Of a DNA stretch of 64,000 bases, positions 10,807-22,256 are shown piece after piece (within the stretch, counting starts at the first letter, position 1; each line of letters starts with the position of its first letter). The position numbers and the translations under genes were made by a program. The DNA is from Charina bottae (taxonomy: Eukaryota; Chordata; Lepidosauria; Squamata; Charinaidae): assembly GCA_023362775.1 (NCBI GenBank), contig JALMGJ010000006.1, positions 11,302,501 to 11,366,500 of the forward strand. The letters run 5' to 3'. Under the pieces are notes generated by a model that worked only from the letters and a program-made list of their open reading frames with translations, made no database searches and had not been told where the DNA came from.

Positions 10807-10964
10807 GGTTCTGAGAACTCTTAATTTGTCTAAAACAGACTGTCGCTGATGCTGGTTTTCCTTTCTTTTGCCCAAGGCTTTACTGTGGTCAATTCGGTAT
10901 CAAGACGACTCCAAATGATGTGACAGCGATGGGCCCTTCTGTAGGCTTATCTGGGTACAGAAAT
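10807..10964 (-). repeat. Right arm of the 158-bp inverted repeat
   Basis: Reverse complement of 9527-9684. Of the four differences, two are sites where this arm keeps CG and the left arm has CA or TG, the expected result of methyl-CpG decay after duplication. No target-site duplication could be found outside the arms. Confidence 0.9.
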
Positions 10965-11365
10965 ATCCTTTAACAGATACAGTAGGATGGGATTTTGTGA
11001 TCTCACAAGGAAGCAATCCTCATTAAGCCGACTCACAATCCCAACTGCTATTTCAAACGAATTACCACATAAAAGATGGCTAAATGCAAAGATCAGCCCA
11101 CTAGACCACTGTGGAGCTAGCTAAGATCACGTGCCATGATGGGTGGCAGGCGGGGGCAGAAAGCTCAGAGCTGTACTTTTCTAATAAAAACCTGTGAACA
11201 CTCCCGAACATCCCCACTACTCATCCATCTTGCTTTAATGACGTTGGCTACTGCACGCACTCATGTGTTGAGTGCAAAGGTCCGCAGTAGCAAACCTTTC
11301 ACATGGAGGGCTATATGAGGACGGGCTCCCATACCAAGCAGGAGAGCAGGTGGCAGCACAGCTCT
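10965..11365. other. No gene recognised
   Basis: About 400 bp of mixed-composition sequence with no identified gene or repeat. Confidence 0.4.
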
Positions 11366-11600
11366 ACTCCTGATTGAGCTTGCAAAAGGAAAACAGGGAG
11401 AGATCTGGCTAGTTTTTGGATGGATCACTATCAGGAAATCCCAGGGTGCAGACTAGACTGGAAAGTTTAAAAAAAAAAAATCCAGGATAAGTCAATGGCA
11501 AACCAGTACCATTTTGATGCCAGGAAAGAAAAGGGACATGTCCACATAGGTACCAGTAATTGAGGTCAACTTGAGAAAGAGATGTCATTTTAGCTCACAT
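11366..11600 (+). mobile_element. Old 5S rRNA-derived SINE
   Basis: The segment near 11408-11440 (GGCTAGTTTTTGGATGG) resembles the 5S rRNA stretch GGTTAGTACTTGGATGG, and the sequence before it resembles the 5S AAGCTAAGCAGGG region. The body then contains AGACTGGAAAGTT, CAATGGCAAACCA and a GGACATGTCCA block ending near GGTCAACTTGAG. The antisense copy at 54935-55165 has the same order. This fits the 5S-Sauria type of SINE with an RTE-like tail. It is diverged, with an A-run insertion near 11469. Confidence 0.65.
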
Positions 11601-12654
11601 GGAAGGCAGCATGGCTTCATTTCAGCCGACATTTGGCTAAATACTTGAGTGTCTGCAATAGCAAACATCATTGATTGGCATCAGCCACAGGGAAAGCTAT
11701 CCCCCAAATTCACTGCAAATCCAGAACACTTGGATGGGGCTTCTTTGTCTCAAAGATTATTCACATGGGATGGATTGCTGTGTTCCATTCAGCGTTAAGT
11801 CCCGATTACTTTCTGAGGGCCCAGAAAAAAAGATCTGCCACAACGGTAGCCGGTAGCCGCTGAAAGACTCCAGCAGACATCAAGGTCTACATTTCCACCT
11901 CATTGGTTTGTACACAATTTCTCAGCTGCCCAAATAAACCGGCAGACGCGAGAGCCTCAAATACAAATATTTTCTGGTATGAAGTCATTCAATTGTCTCC
12001 ACTAGGTGTGTGCCTGTATGGTTGGAAACAATGGAAGATCTACTGTTCCCAGCACATATATAAAACAACGTGTTTGCTTTTCAGGTGATTATTTTCTGCT
12101 TAACTGACTCCCAATGACTCCCTTAAAAGATGGCAGGGCTTCACACACAGCTGTTCCTCAACAACACACTGCCAGCCAACCCCACCCTTGCGCACAGAGG
12201 CATTTGCTTGGGCTCTGAACTTTCCAATCACCCATAATGAGAGTTTGCATGGGCCTGTTGTGACTAGCACTGAATGTATTGATTTAAATCCCTCATTGTT
12301 TCACTCCCTCTTTTTTTTTCCAAAGGAGAACACTTCGAAGTCTAGCATCAAACATACTGTATTTCATCATAAGTTCCAGCCATTAAACAACATCAACCTG
12401 ATATTAGGTTGGTGTCTTAGAAATGTGCTGTCAGGGTGAGAACTAACTGGTAGATGTCTGCCCAATCCTTGTTTTGAAGCATGTATTCTATAATGAAAAA
12501 GTCTAAAAGACAATGATGTTGGACCTCAGTGGTTACATACATACCCATCAAGTTCTTGCCTTCAAGGTAAGCAAAATTATCCAGAACACAGAATAGGGGG
12601 GAAAATGTTAAGCAAAAGGTAAGGAACATATACTACCAAAACTAAAGTTACACT
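11601..12654. other. No gene recognised
   Basis: About 1 kb without a recognisable reading frame or repeat. Nothing supports an exon here. Confidence 0.4.
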
Positions 12655-13110
12655 ACATCACACGTTTTACTTCATCTTTATATCCTTGCAAATTATCTTT
12701 GCTTTCACCATATCCATACAAAACTTTGTACCATTGACTTTTGTTCTTGAAACTTCTCACCTCTCTTTTTGGGAATCTCATCAATTCTATCCAAGCATTA
12801 TTTTCTCAATCTTCCCCTTTCTCTTGGCCAACTCACTTCTTCGTGGATTTCCTTTGTGATTTGGTCCTAATTTATTCTCTGTATCCACATGTCCTCAGTA
12901 TATTCCTTTCATCCTGGACACTCATTCTGATATTCAATCCCACAATCATTCAGCATCCATTCATTGCTGACAGTTCTTCATCTTATTTTACTACAGTCTT
13001 CACATGTGCTTTCCTTTCCTCATATACTGCTCTTATTGCATTCAGTAACCAAACTTCAGCTCCACATCTCTAATTAGCAATCTATAACTCAATTCTATTC
13101 ATTTGATCGT
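12655..13110 (-). mobile_element. Decayed LINE C-terminus, same family as 59290-62370
   Basis: Translated on the minus strand in broken frames it gives RERGRLRK, IDEIPKKRGEKFQEQKSM and FARI words. The plus-strand element ending near 62370 has the equivalents GRGKTEK, a DEKFEEQKAMYE block and FARIE in the same order. This supports two decayed copies of one non-LTR family. Stops occur throughout. Confidence 0.5.
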
Positions 13111-14480
13111 ATGCTTTCTCTAAATTAATTTAATTTATTCAGTTTAATATGGCTGTCAGTCCAGAAGACTCTGGGCAGCTTACAAATCCATTGAAAAAAG
13201 AAAACAATTAAAACTCACAAGAACAACAAAATGTACAATACGTTTTCTTCCTCACACTCATACAATTCTCAGTGACCTGCTGAAGAGCAAAACTCTGGCC
13301 TGCGTACCCCTGTCTGGCGGAAAGCCATGATGCACTTCCCAAATGTTTTTCATTGTCACCTCTTGTACCTTTTAGTCAGAACTCTGCCAATGTCTTCAAA
13401 GGCCCACTTCCCAACCAAATTCCCCTGTAGGTTTTGTGTTCACTTTTGCTACCTTTCCATTTGTATGGGGAAACAATGCAGTAGCAGCATCACAAGCTCA
13501 ACAGCAGCATGGTGATCTTAACGATCCTCCTTTAGATAATAAAAGGACTTAAAATACATCTCAATATAACCATGACCCCAGGTGTAAGGTCACACAGCTA
13601 CCTAGAAACATATTTAGGATTCCCTTACCAACTTTGCTCAGACTGAAGAAGCTCCTTGGATAAGGAGCGAAACGTTTCCACTGAGAAAATAGAAATCCAG
13701 TTGACATGATTCAAGCTACAGACAATTCCACCTGGATGACTGAGAACCTTCATAGACAATGCAGTAGCAGCATTCATCAGGCAGAAATGCAGTCTCCACA
13801 TGCATTAAGCCAGTTGCACAGTGACTTCATTAGCAAACCACACCCATATTTTAATATATTCATCCCTTTGCCATGTGTGCATAGGAAGAAACCTATGCTT
13901 AAATCAAGGATCCAGAACAAGTACAAGTTCAATTTATTACAGTCACTGACCAGTACAAGTTAGAATTCTACATGGTAAGCACATTGGGCTTTAAAATATA
14001 AACCCTCTGATCTGAAATAGTTTTAAATCTAACTTAACAAGTCCCAATTAAATATTAAAATGCAAACCTATGCTTAAACCAAGGATCCAGAACAAAAAGA
14101 CTTTTCCCTAAGCATATACTCATCAAACAGTCACAATCTTAATTCATTCTTGGTTCTCCAAAAGGCTTGATCACTTTTTCTGTACTCTCTTGTCTCATTT
14201 CCATTCATCCACCCAAAACTCACTGCCAAGACCTGGCAGGATACAATGTGGATCCCGAATATTAATTGGTTATTTTAGCCCAGCCATACTTACTACTGAC
14301 TGCCTAGCCAATGAGAAAGCATCTAGTGAGAAAGCCTTGCCAGTACTCTCCTGATATTTTGTGGGAACACTCCAGCAATTGACTCATTTTTGCAATCCTC
14401 CAAAGAGGGTATTCATGGGGTAGTAGGCAGTTCCTGGAGAAAGTAGATAGGACTTTGTATTCCCCAAATGGCAATTATTG
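13111..14480. other. Unassigned, with short repeat remnants
   Basis: 13120-13215 looks like the antisense 3' tail of an L2-like LINE (ACTCTGGGCAGCTTACAA). 13640-13760 carries GAAGAAGCTCCTTGGATAAG and a later GGATGACTGAGAACC, a dispersed-repeat pattern I recall from other vertebrates but cannot name. A roughly 30-bp direct repeat (CTATGCTTAAAYCAAGGATC) occurs near 13892 and 14070. No gene was found. Confidence 0.4.
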
Positions 14481-14484
14481 ACTC

Positions 14485-14860
14485 AATTAGTGTCACTGGT
14501 GAACTTTGGTGTTGGAGAAGCCTCTTGAGAATATCATGAATAGCCAAGAAAACAAACAAATTGTTCATCAAACAAATCAACGCAGAGTTCTCATCATGAC
14601 ACAAATGACCAGGCTCAAGTTATCATGCTTTATGTGAAGACCTAGCTCTCTGGAGAGGCCTCTGTACAGAGACTTCTCTGTAATTCAGGGAAAGGTAGAA
14701 TGATGGAGAAGAAGAGGACACCCAGCAGAAAGGCAGATGGACTCAATTACGGCGGTGATGAGTGCACCATTGGAAGGCCTGAAGGATCAGGCTGGGGACA
14801 GATCATCATGGAGAAAATCTAACTATGTGCTCACTAAGAGTTGACAATGACTTGATGGCA
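14485..14860 (+). mobile_element. Decayed RTE-type LINE 3' fragment
   Basis: Sense-strand words match an RTE C-terminus: GTTGGAGAAGCCTCTTGAGA is the counterpart of the BovB WCWRRLLR region. After it come an asparagine- and lysine-rich block, GGAGAAGAAGAGG, and an end like GAGTTGACAATGACTTGATG. Several stops and frameshifts are present. It is more diverged than the BovB copy at 3868-7746, so it is probably an older RTE lineage. Confidence 0.6.
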
Positions 14861-14904
14861 CATATTCATGATCATCATAGTCATTATAGGCTATGAGAAC
14901 CATG

Positions 14905-14976
14905 AATTACTGCCCAGAGTCCCCTTGTGGGGGGAGATGGGCGGTGATATAAGTTAGAAATAATAATAATAATAAA
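14905..14976 (+). mobile_element. L2-like LINE 3' tail
   Basis: GCCCAGAGTCCCCTTGTGGG followed by a GGGAGATGGGCGGTGATATAA word and an AAT run. This is the same 3' end as the longer copy at 42100-42600, cut to its last 70 bases. Confidence 0.75.
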
Positions 14977-15417
14977 TAAGAAACAGAGCCAAGATATGCA
15001 AAATATTTTTGTTGCTTTTTGTTTGTATACATCAGATAACCCATGGCCCAGATTCCACAGGCAGCCCTGATTCCCGTTTTTTTGGCCCCAAGGCTATGTT
15101 TCCAACATTTAGGAGGAAAAAAAGTCACTAGCATTCAGATATGCCAAATTGAAGGAAGTGGCTAACAATCCCCACTTCTCATTTTTTTAAATCTTCCCTC
15201 CCTGTGCCATACATGGTTAAAGGAAAAGCAGAAAGATGTCTACGAATGGCTGTTTGGGGGATCAGTATCATACAATGGGAAAGACCATGCTTAAGGGACA
15301 TGGACATATGAGTGTTTTGCATTCAAAAGTCACTACATTAGACCTCAAGTCCTCAACTCCAGTTGAGGAGAAGACACTGTCATCTATAATACAACCAGTG
15401 CAATGGAATACCACTTT
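14977..15417. other. No gene recognised
   Basis: About 440 bp with no gene or repeat assignment. Confidence 0.4.
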
Positions 15418-15543
15418 CTCCAACTTGGTGCCTACAGGTGTGCTGGATTATAGTCTCCCTAGTTCCTAGATTATAAAACCATGTTGTCTGGAAGGGGACT
15501 ATGGGAGTTTGGGTCCAACATTATCTGAAGGGCACTAAATTGG
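15418..15543. mobile_element. Palindromic MITE, diverged
   Basis: The left half (CAACTTGGTGCC, GTGCTGGATTATAGTCTCCC) is roughly the reverse complement of the right half (GGGACTATGGGAG, GGTCCAACATTATCTGAAGG, GGCACTAAATTGG). This foldback layout around GGGAGTTGTAGTCCA-type words is a common amniote non-autonomous DNA transposon, probably hAT-like. Related remnants lie at 25468-25565 and 52446-52567. Confidence 0.6.
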
Positions 15544-17687
15544 GCAAGATTGATGTTCTGGGTTGAGTATCAAAGTAGAGCTGAGGAAATACAGATTCAA
15601 ACACTAATCCAACCATATAGCTCCTTAAGAGATTGTAAACTGACTTCTCTCTTCTTCCTCCAGCCTGCCTAACCAATCTCAAAGGGTTATTCTGAAGGTA
15701 AAAAGGTAGCTGAATGGAGGGGGGGGGGAGGAGGGGGGGGAGGAGGTAGCCTCATGCCAAAGTGAAATTGGAGTGCAAGATGGAAAGGTGTATGTTTTGC
15801 ACAATCTCTGTTCTCTCTCAATGCCCAAGGGCTGTCTTGTTTATTCAGGCAACACCCTGGAGTAATTTTATAAGACAATGTAAGTGTACGCACTAAAAGC
15901 AGAAATATCAGACTCCAGTTTTCAAGACTAAAATTATACGTATGGAAAACAGCTTTCAAGTGCTGCTCTGGAGATGACATTTAGAGCAACAATGTTTGCA
16001 ACAATGTAATTCCATCATAAGATAAATATCAATTTAGCATGGGGGAGAAGACATTGAAAGAGAACAATTGCAAACTTTTATAGTGCCGTTATTTGCTTAA
16101 TTTTAACTGTTCAATTGTTCTGGGAAGCTGGTCTGCTTCTTACAAAGGGAACAACACCAAGCTTAAACTGTGAAACTGTGTGTGTATGTAAGTGGATGTA
16201 CTGTACGCAGAACTGCATAATTATGCTATGTATTAACTATGCCTTATTGCCATGCTTCACATATGGCATTGTAGCCAGCCATATCTGAATCTTTTGCAAA
16301 TCTATCTGCCATGCTATTTAGGCAGATCACATTCCACATCGTTCAAAAGTAATTACACTTTTGTCTAGAGCGGAGGAGACGGTTTTCCCCAAACAATGAA
16401 AATTCTCATTATTAAAGCTGGCACAATAACTACGCTGGTGTTCACAACACTCTGCATTGTCCCGTCACAATTATATATTTATATATAAAAAAGCTGTTCC
16501 TAAGCTAGATTTACAAAAGGTACACTGGAAATTTACATTCCTCTCCACAGGTGCCTTCTAGGGAGAAAGAAAAAAAGAAAAAAAATGCTGTTTGCATAGA
16601 CCAAGTACTGCAGAGCAGCTAAGATGCAGAACTTCAAACAGGACTCCCCCAACCCCCAATTTCTATTTTGTTCCTGCCATGAATATATGCAATGGATTTC
16701 TGCCTGCACTACGGATTTTCATCTGCAATACAGGCATAATAATTCTAATCTACTTTACAGGGATTGTATTAAGGGTTGCAAGTTGATCAGTTTTGCTAAC
16801 CTGTCCCTGCCTCTGGAATCTCAAGATAGCATGCTTGCTTTCACTCCATTATATCTTAATAATCTTCTAAGGTAGGCTTGCATCTTGGGCACCTTAAGGA
16901 CTGCCTTCCTCCAAAGATTTCTTCTTGCCTGATTTGCACCCTTGTTCCTTTGGCTAAGACTTTTGTGGGAGGCAACAAGGACCTGAAGCTATCTTGTCAT
17001 CAACTTGCACACTTGAAAATAAAATATTTCACAAATAGATGTAAGACTCTTGTAATTACCTGTCCCTCACAAGGAAAGTCAGCCCAGCTAATCATCACCC
17101 TGAAGCTGTTCATTGTGCAGGGAAATGGAATATGTGCGCAATAATATTATATTGTATTTCAGGCTGGGAACAATAATTGGTTGACTGGAGTGAGGACATG
17201 GACTTTTCAGCTGCTCAGAAAACTGAATGGCTTGCGGTCCCTCTTTTGGTGTGAAAGAGACAAAACATTAAAATTTAGCAGAAGGGCAAGCTAAGTACTC
17301 AGAAGCAGGACAAGGACAAGGGGATAGCAGGGCTCAAAAGCAAACAGGCTAATAGAAGAAGCAGATCTGGTAACAAATTAAGCAGGAGAAAACTAAAGAT
17401 AGTGTCCAAACAGAACACACCATGTGAGGAAGTTCAGGAGAACTTTGGAATGGAGACAAGAAGGGGCAATTCAGAGAAAGGATTCTGAACACACCGCAGG
17501 CAGTGCATTTTATACATTACGCACACCCAACCCAGTTCTCCCCAATCTTGTCTAGCTTATGTATCACGCAACCTTCTATTGCGGAGGGCAACCGTCCCTT
17601 CTTTTAATCAAAATGGAGATCCAAGTACAAAAAGGAAGACTCTCTAGGAACTCTAACACCATTTCACTTTCCATTTCCACAAGGCCA
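15544..17687. other. No gene recognised; low repeat content
   Basis: Over 2 kb without recognisable transposon sequence apart from a poly-G tract. The part at 15990-16480 has a mixed, non-repetitive composition typical of the spaces where vertebrate conserved noncoding elements occur, but conservation cannot be judged from one sequence. No coding exon was recognised. Confidence 0.4.
15716..15747 (+). repeat. G-run tract, G-quadruplex capable
   Basis: Two long G runs of eight or more plus shorter GG/GGG runs, separated by single A or AG interruptions. The pattern satisfies simple quadruplex rules on the plus strand. It may be only a slippage-prone microsatellite. Confidence 0.7.
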
Positions 17688-18503
17688 CACGATGGTGATG
17701 ATGCTATCCATTCCATCATGTCTGATTCTCAGTGATTCTATGGACCAGCTCTCTCCACATTTTCTGATCTTGTACGGCTTCTTTTAGTTGTTTTATGCTC
17801 TGGCTGGAGTTGGCTTTGATGGTGTCTAGATATTTCAGGCCTTCTTTGGTTTCTGAGATGAGCGTTGTATCATCAGCATATCAAAGATTGTTGATGTTTT
17901 TTCTTCCAATCTTTAATCCAATTTTTGATTCTTCAAATTCCAGGTTCCTCATGATCACTTCAGCATACAAGTTGAATAAGAAAGGTGAAAGAATGCAACC
18001 TTGCCATACTCCTTTCTCTACAGATAGTCCTTGCTTAACGATGGTCCAAAGTTACGACGGCCTTGGTAAAAGCACTTTACGACCTGTACTCACACTTATG
18101 ACCGTTGCGAACTGTCGCACCACCCCTGCAGTCACTTGATCGCAATTTGGGCACTTGATAGCCAGCTTTTACGACCAGTTGCAGCATCTTGCTGTCACGT
18201 GATCATGATTTGTGACCTTTTTCGCCAGTTTCCAGCAAAAAATGTCCATTGGGGAAGCTGGATGTGCTTGACGACCACAATGATTCACTTAATGTCCTGT
18301 GATTCACTTAATGACCGCAGTGATACACTTTGCAATTGCAGTGATTTGCTTAATGACTGTCATAAAAATGGTAATAAAATCGGGTCTGGTCACGTGGTGA
18401 CTCACTTAACAGCCGCACCTCTTAACAATCAGTTTTCCAGTCCCTATTGTGGTCGATAGGTGAGGACTACCTGTATCTTGAACCAATCAGTGTCTCCATA
18501 TAG
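17688..18503 (-). pseudogene. RTE/BovB-type LINE, internally deleted and split by a MITE
   Basis: On the minus strand: DTDWFKIE (18503-18476), then, beyond an inserted MITE, KGVWQGCILSPFLFNLYAE, NINNL-stop-YADDTTL with an AGA to TGA type change just before YADD, then ETKEGLKYL. There the frame jumps straight to a C-terminal segment (QLKEAVQDQKMWRELVHRI), so roughly the part between motif C and the C-terminus is deleted. Joining the sequence across the TA duplication of the MITE restores the codons of FKIEKG. It is more diverged than the BovB at 3868. Confidence 0.85.
18021..18473 (+). mobile_element. TA-flanked MITE (copy 1), inserted in BovB/RTE
   Basis: Begins CAGATAGTCCTTGCTTAACG and ends GGTGAGGACTACCTG, flanked on both sides by TA (18019-18020 and 18474-18475). 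The interior alternates words such as ACGACC, TTGCTTAATGAC and CACTTAATG, and is itself weakly palindromic. The TA duplication and CAG...CTG termini fit a Tc1/mariner-type (pogo/Tigger-like) non-autonomous element. Copies 2-4 are at 28754, 39176 and 40907. No protein is encoded. Confidence 0.85.
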
Positions 18504-18577
18504 GCCACATAGCATGGCGGAAAAGCAAAGAATGGGTTGAGGTGGGTGGGGCCCTCCAAATTTTTTGCTCAAGCAAA

Positions 18578-18602
18578 GGAGGAGGAGGAGGAGGAGGAGG
18601 AG
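18578..18602. repeat. (GGA)8 microsatellite
   Basis: Eight uninterrupted GGA units. Confidence 0.9.
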
Positions 18603-18800
18603 TCAGTCAGGCAAGAGTAATATAAAAATGGCTGATGCATGGGCCCAACTATCCTTTGTCAAGTGCTGCTAGTGAATGAAGGCAATTCAGCTGCCTGAGA
18701 AAGGAGATGGCTGGGTTATGTGTACTGTGTGTACAGGGCCACAAAGACAGAAAGTTGAAGTTCAGAGATACTGTATGAGAGAGAGAGAGTTGATCCTGCA

Positions 18801-18943
18801 TTTCCTTCCCTTTCCCTTTCCCTTTCCCTTTCCCTTTCCCTTTCCCTTTCCCTTTCCCTTTCCCTTTCCCTTCCCTTCCCTTCCCTTCCCTTCCCTTCCC
18901 TTTCCCTTCCCTTCCCTTCCCTTCCCTTCCCTTCCCTTCCCTT
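18801..18943. repeat. 143-bp pure pyrimidine tract, (TTTCCC)n then (TTCCC)n
   Basis: About ten perfect TTTCCC hexamers (18811-18870) pass into TTCCC pentamers, with one further TTTCCC at 18901, and the tract ends at 18943. No purine interrupts it. Long homopyrimidine/homopurine mirror-like tracts can form triplex (H-DNA). Confidence 0.95.
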
Positions 18944-19902
18944 CATCCACTAACCCATTCACAGGTTTATCTGCATGCTTTAAGATTTTGCTACAAGCAA
19001 GAAAACATTGATTACAGCCTGGTTGTTTCAGAACTCTGGATAGGAAAATGTTCTTTGCTTCAAACCTATCTAGCACAGGGACACACAAACCTTTTGGAGC
19101 TTATAGACACATTTGGAATTTTGAGAGCTTCTTGTGGATTATTATGGGGAGGGTTGCCTATTGACAAAATGCTGCTTACCAGCCTCTCCAGCCTTTCAGC
19201 GTGCTCTGAACCACTTCAGCACAAAAGCATATATATTCATTCTTTGGAGGGAGACACACTTCTGAACAAAGAACCCGGCTGTAGCCACCCAAACATTTTT
19301 ATTTCCTTGGAATGTCAATGATGCCAATGCAGGACCCACAGGTATACTTGGGAATGAATGAAGAGGATACTGAAATCAGCTGTTGCATGCTAGCTTTAGT
19401 ATTTTTTAAAAGATAAAAGGATGCTTCCAAAAATTAATAAAATCAGGCAGAGCAGGGGGAAAGGTCTTAATTATTTTGTACATCAGCTATTTTGAAATAG
19501 CCTAAGAGGTTGGCCAGTGTTGGTCAAAATGATTAGAATATTTTCACATGAACTAGATAATAGTTGGAACCTTATCACTAGGTATGGCCAAAATATCATG
19601 GTCCATCCTGCCAATATTCCATTCTTCCCATGAAATGGGCTGATCAGAGTCCTTTGGAGATGGTTCCTCCATTTCCAGATATTTATCTTCCATAACTGGA
19701 AATGGTTCATGGTGTTTTGGATGCAGTCTGGACCCAAAACAAACACCAGGACATTATGGGAACAGATCACACTGTTTTGCATATCTGTCCTCAGCAACTT
19801 ACGGGCTAGAAAATCTTGGCACAACTGCAGAGAAAAGGGCAAATTCAAACCTGGATAAGAAAGAAGTACAGGATGTATTTCATGGGGATGACTATAGCAC
19901 GT

Positions 19903-20436
19903 GTGTTGGTTATCATCACCTTTAAAGCCCTACATGGCATGGGTCCAGGTTACCTGAGGGACCGTCTCACCCCCATTACATCGACCCGTCCCACCCGGTC
20001 AGGCAGAGAGGGCATGTTACGGACCCTGTCCATGAAATCCTGTTGATTAGCGGGTCCCAGGAAAAGAGCCTTCTCTGCCACTGCCCCCGCCCTATGGAAC
20101 ACTTTTCCCCCAGAGGTGAGGCAGGCCCCCACTCTCCCAGCCTTTTGGAAAGGGGTGAAGGCCTGGCTCTGCCATGTTGCATGGAGCGTCAGGAGGGATA
20201 ACCAATCCTGGGGGCGGTTAGCACCCTGAAGTTCCTCCCATAAATTAAATTAAGTACTTTTTAACATCTATATCTTGGATTATATATTTTTTATTTAAGA
20301 ACATTGTTTTTATTGTATTTTAATGACTATTTATTCTGGTTTTATTGTAAACCACCCAGAGTTGCTCTTTGAGTGAGATGAGCGGTGACTACATTTGAAA
20401 AACAAACAACAAATAAACAAATAAATAAATAAAAAG
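19903..20436 (+). pseudogene. L2-like LINE C-terminus and 3' UTR (copy a)
   Basis: Broken frames give VITFKALHGMGPGYLRDRL, a threonine-arginine rich TSTRPTRS segment, REGMLRTLS, an AFSATAPALWN-like block and the end of the CR1/L2-superfamily ORF2. The 3' UTR ends in GTAAACCACCCAGAG and an ATAAATAA tail. It is 5'-truncated with frameshifts. It belongs to the same family as 34172, 42100, 49095 and 56548. Confidence 0.8.
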
Positions 20437-21838
20437 TGCCTGCCATGCAGCATGCTTACTCTTTGGATGGACATATCAGATTTTACCCATTAGTCTCCTC
20501 CTGAGCCAAGTTTAACCCCTGGTGATTTCTGGAAAAGTTAATATAGTTTACTTGGAATAACACAGAAGTGGTTGCTTCTTCTGCTATGTTTTTGGGACTT
20601 CCCAGTCTAGCCTACAGCCCCAATATTTCCTTGCAAGTATCCCACCCAAGAATTAATCAGGCCTGACTCTTCTTAGCCCAGCCTCTTACCACCTGCTGAG
20701 AATTCAATGTGTACAGGTATTTCCAACAGGAGAAAAACCATGTTGGACCTGTCTGCTATGCAGTGTCAAAAAGAAGAAATGCCAAGCCTAATTTAAGACT
20801 ACAATAGTTGAATATACAGAGATTGAAGCCAAGTTTTGAGAACTTAATACTCAAAGCCGTGTCCATGGATCAATGAATCTGACCATGTTGCTTTCTCCTA
20901 CATCCGAACTGTTTTAAATTCAAGTTCTTTCTGCTTGATTGAGTTTGAATTTTTGGTAGATTCTTATTAAAGACAATGAATGGAATGAAATTGTCATCTA
21001 ACCCCCTCCCACACATGCCTTCTTTGCTCCCTTTCTTTCCTTCAGAAATCTTAAAATGAATTGCAACCCCTATTCAAAATGAAGTTTCCCCCTCTTGGGT
21101 TTTCCTCCCAAACTCTTATTATTCTGAAACCATCACAAGGAAAGGGGAGGAGATTGTAAATGCTTGTAATGGCAACCTAACCAGCCAATGATAAGTGTAG
21201 ATATTAAGGGATTGATGATACGCTTTTCGCACCTCTGTTTCCTCTTTTGGAGGTGAAATTACCGTCTATGCACATATTCCCTTCCAAACATATCCTTAGC
21301 CAACAGGCAGCTTATTGTTCTCAAAAGATACTTCACCTGGGAAAAATTATTAGCATGCCACGTTTGTTGCAAAATGACAAACAGCATGGTTTAATTCTTT
21401 GCTTTACATATAGAAAACAGGGGACAGAAACCACATGTTATAAAAAGGGTTTGGCAGGGAGGGAGAAGGAGAGAGAGAGAGAGGGAAATAACAGTGATAT
21501 TTATGTTTTACTGTAAGGAATAGATAAAAGAAAAAAGAGGAATTGACATGCTGGTGCTCCTTATTTTGGAGAGGTACTGTATAATGGAGGGATCAGTCCC
21601 CCACCACTGCTGAAAATAATAAATTTGAGAAAATGATTTAAAAATAGCAATAGCAGGGAGGAATGGCTTTATCTTCTGAATTTATCATGCTCAACCACCA
21701 CGACTGATTCAAGCTAGTTCTCTCCAAAACTCCCCACTTGAGTACAATGGACACCAGTGCAGGTTGCCAAACATTTTAATCAATCCTCACAGTTATGGCT
21801 TTACCAGTGGTTGGATATGTAGGAATTACTAGGTGATT
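20437..21838. other. No gene recognised
   Basis: About 1.4 kb with a short GA run at 21468-21483 and otherwise no assignable content. Confidence 0.45.
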
Positions 21839-21846
21839 GTCTAGTT

Positions 21847-22116
21847 CAGGGCTTTCCAAAGTTTTCCCGCGGCGACACACCAACCGCCATTGGTGTGTCG
21901 CTGCGGGAAAACCCGGAAGTGCCGCCATTGCGGCAGCGCGCAAAAACCCGGAAGCGCTGCTGCCGCTTTCAGTTTTTCCGCTCCGCCATTGGTGTGTCGC
22001 CGCAGGAAAACCCTGAAGCGCTGATGATGATCAGCGCTTCCGGGTTGTGTGGCGACACACCAGACTGTGTGTGGCGACACACTTTTGTGTCGCGACACAC
22101 AGTTTGGAAAGCTCTG
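21847..22116. mobile_element. hAT-type MITE, GC-rich subfamily (copy 1)
   Basis: Termini CAGGGCTTTCCAAAGTT and AGTTTGGAAAGCTCTG are inverted repeats. A perfect 8-bp target duplication GTCTAGTT flanks it (21839-21846, 22117-22124). The interior is GC- and CpG-rich with repeated GGTGTGTCGC and GGAAGCGC words that fold on themselves. The 8-bp duplication identifies the hAT superfamily. A close copy is at 45114. Confidence 0.93.
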
Positions 22117-22256
22117 GTCTAGTTCAAGATCATGATCAACTTCTCCTGTTTGCTTAAATGCTTTTGGGGAAGAAAACAAGTTGGCTAGACTAGAGTTTGG
22201 GTTGTTTGGGGTCAGTTGCAAACCAGAATGACTTTTTAAAGTTAGGTTTAGCAATT

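Larger units (their letters stand above)
18504..19902. other. No gene; two purine/pyrimidine microsatellites
   Basis: Unassigned sequence holding the GGA and TTTCCC/TTCCC tracts listed separately. No homology-bearing frame was seen; the Pro-Phe repeat frame here is a translation of the pyrimidine tract. Confidence 0.5.

Noticed and set aside
11369..11430. 5S rRNA gene
   Set aside because: Only diverged 5S words occur, fused to a SINE body. It is not a functional 5S gene.
13640..13700. Hammerhead-ribozyme-like core (GGATAAG...GCGAAACG)
   Set aside because: The GAAAC part is present, but the essential CUGAUGA core is not, and no proper three-stem fold was evident. It looks like a dispersed repeat word.
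18676..19011. Pro-Phe repeat protein frame and its Gly-Lys antisense frame
   Set aside because: These are translations of the TTTCCC/TTCCC tract and not proteins.
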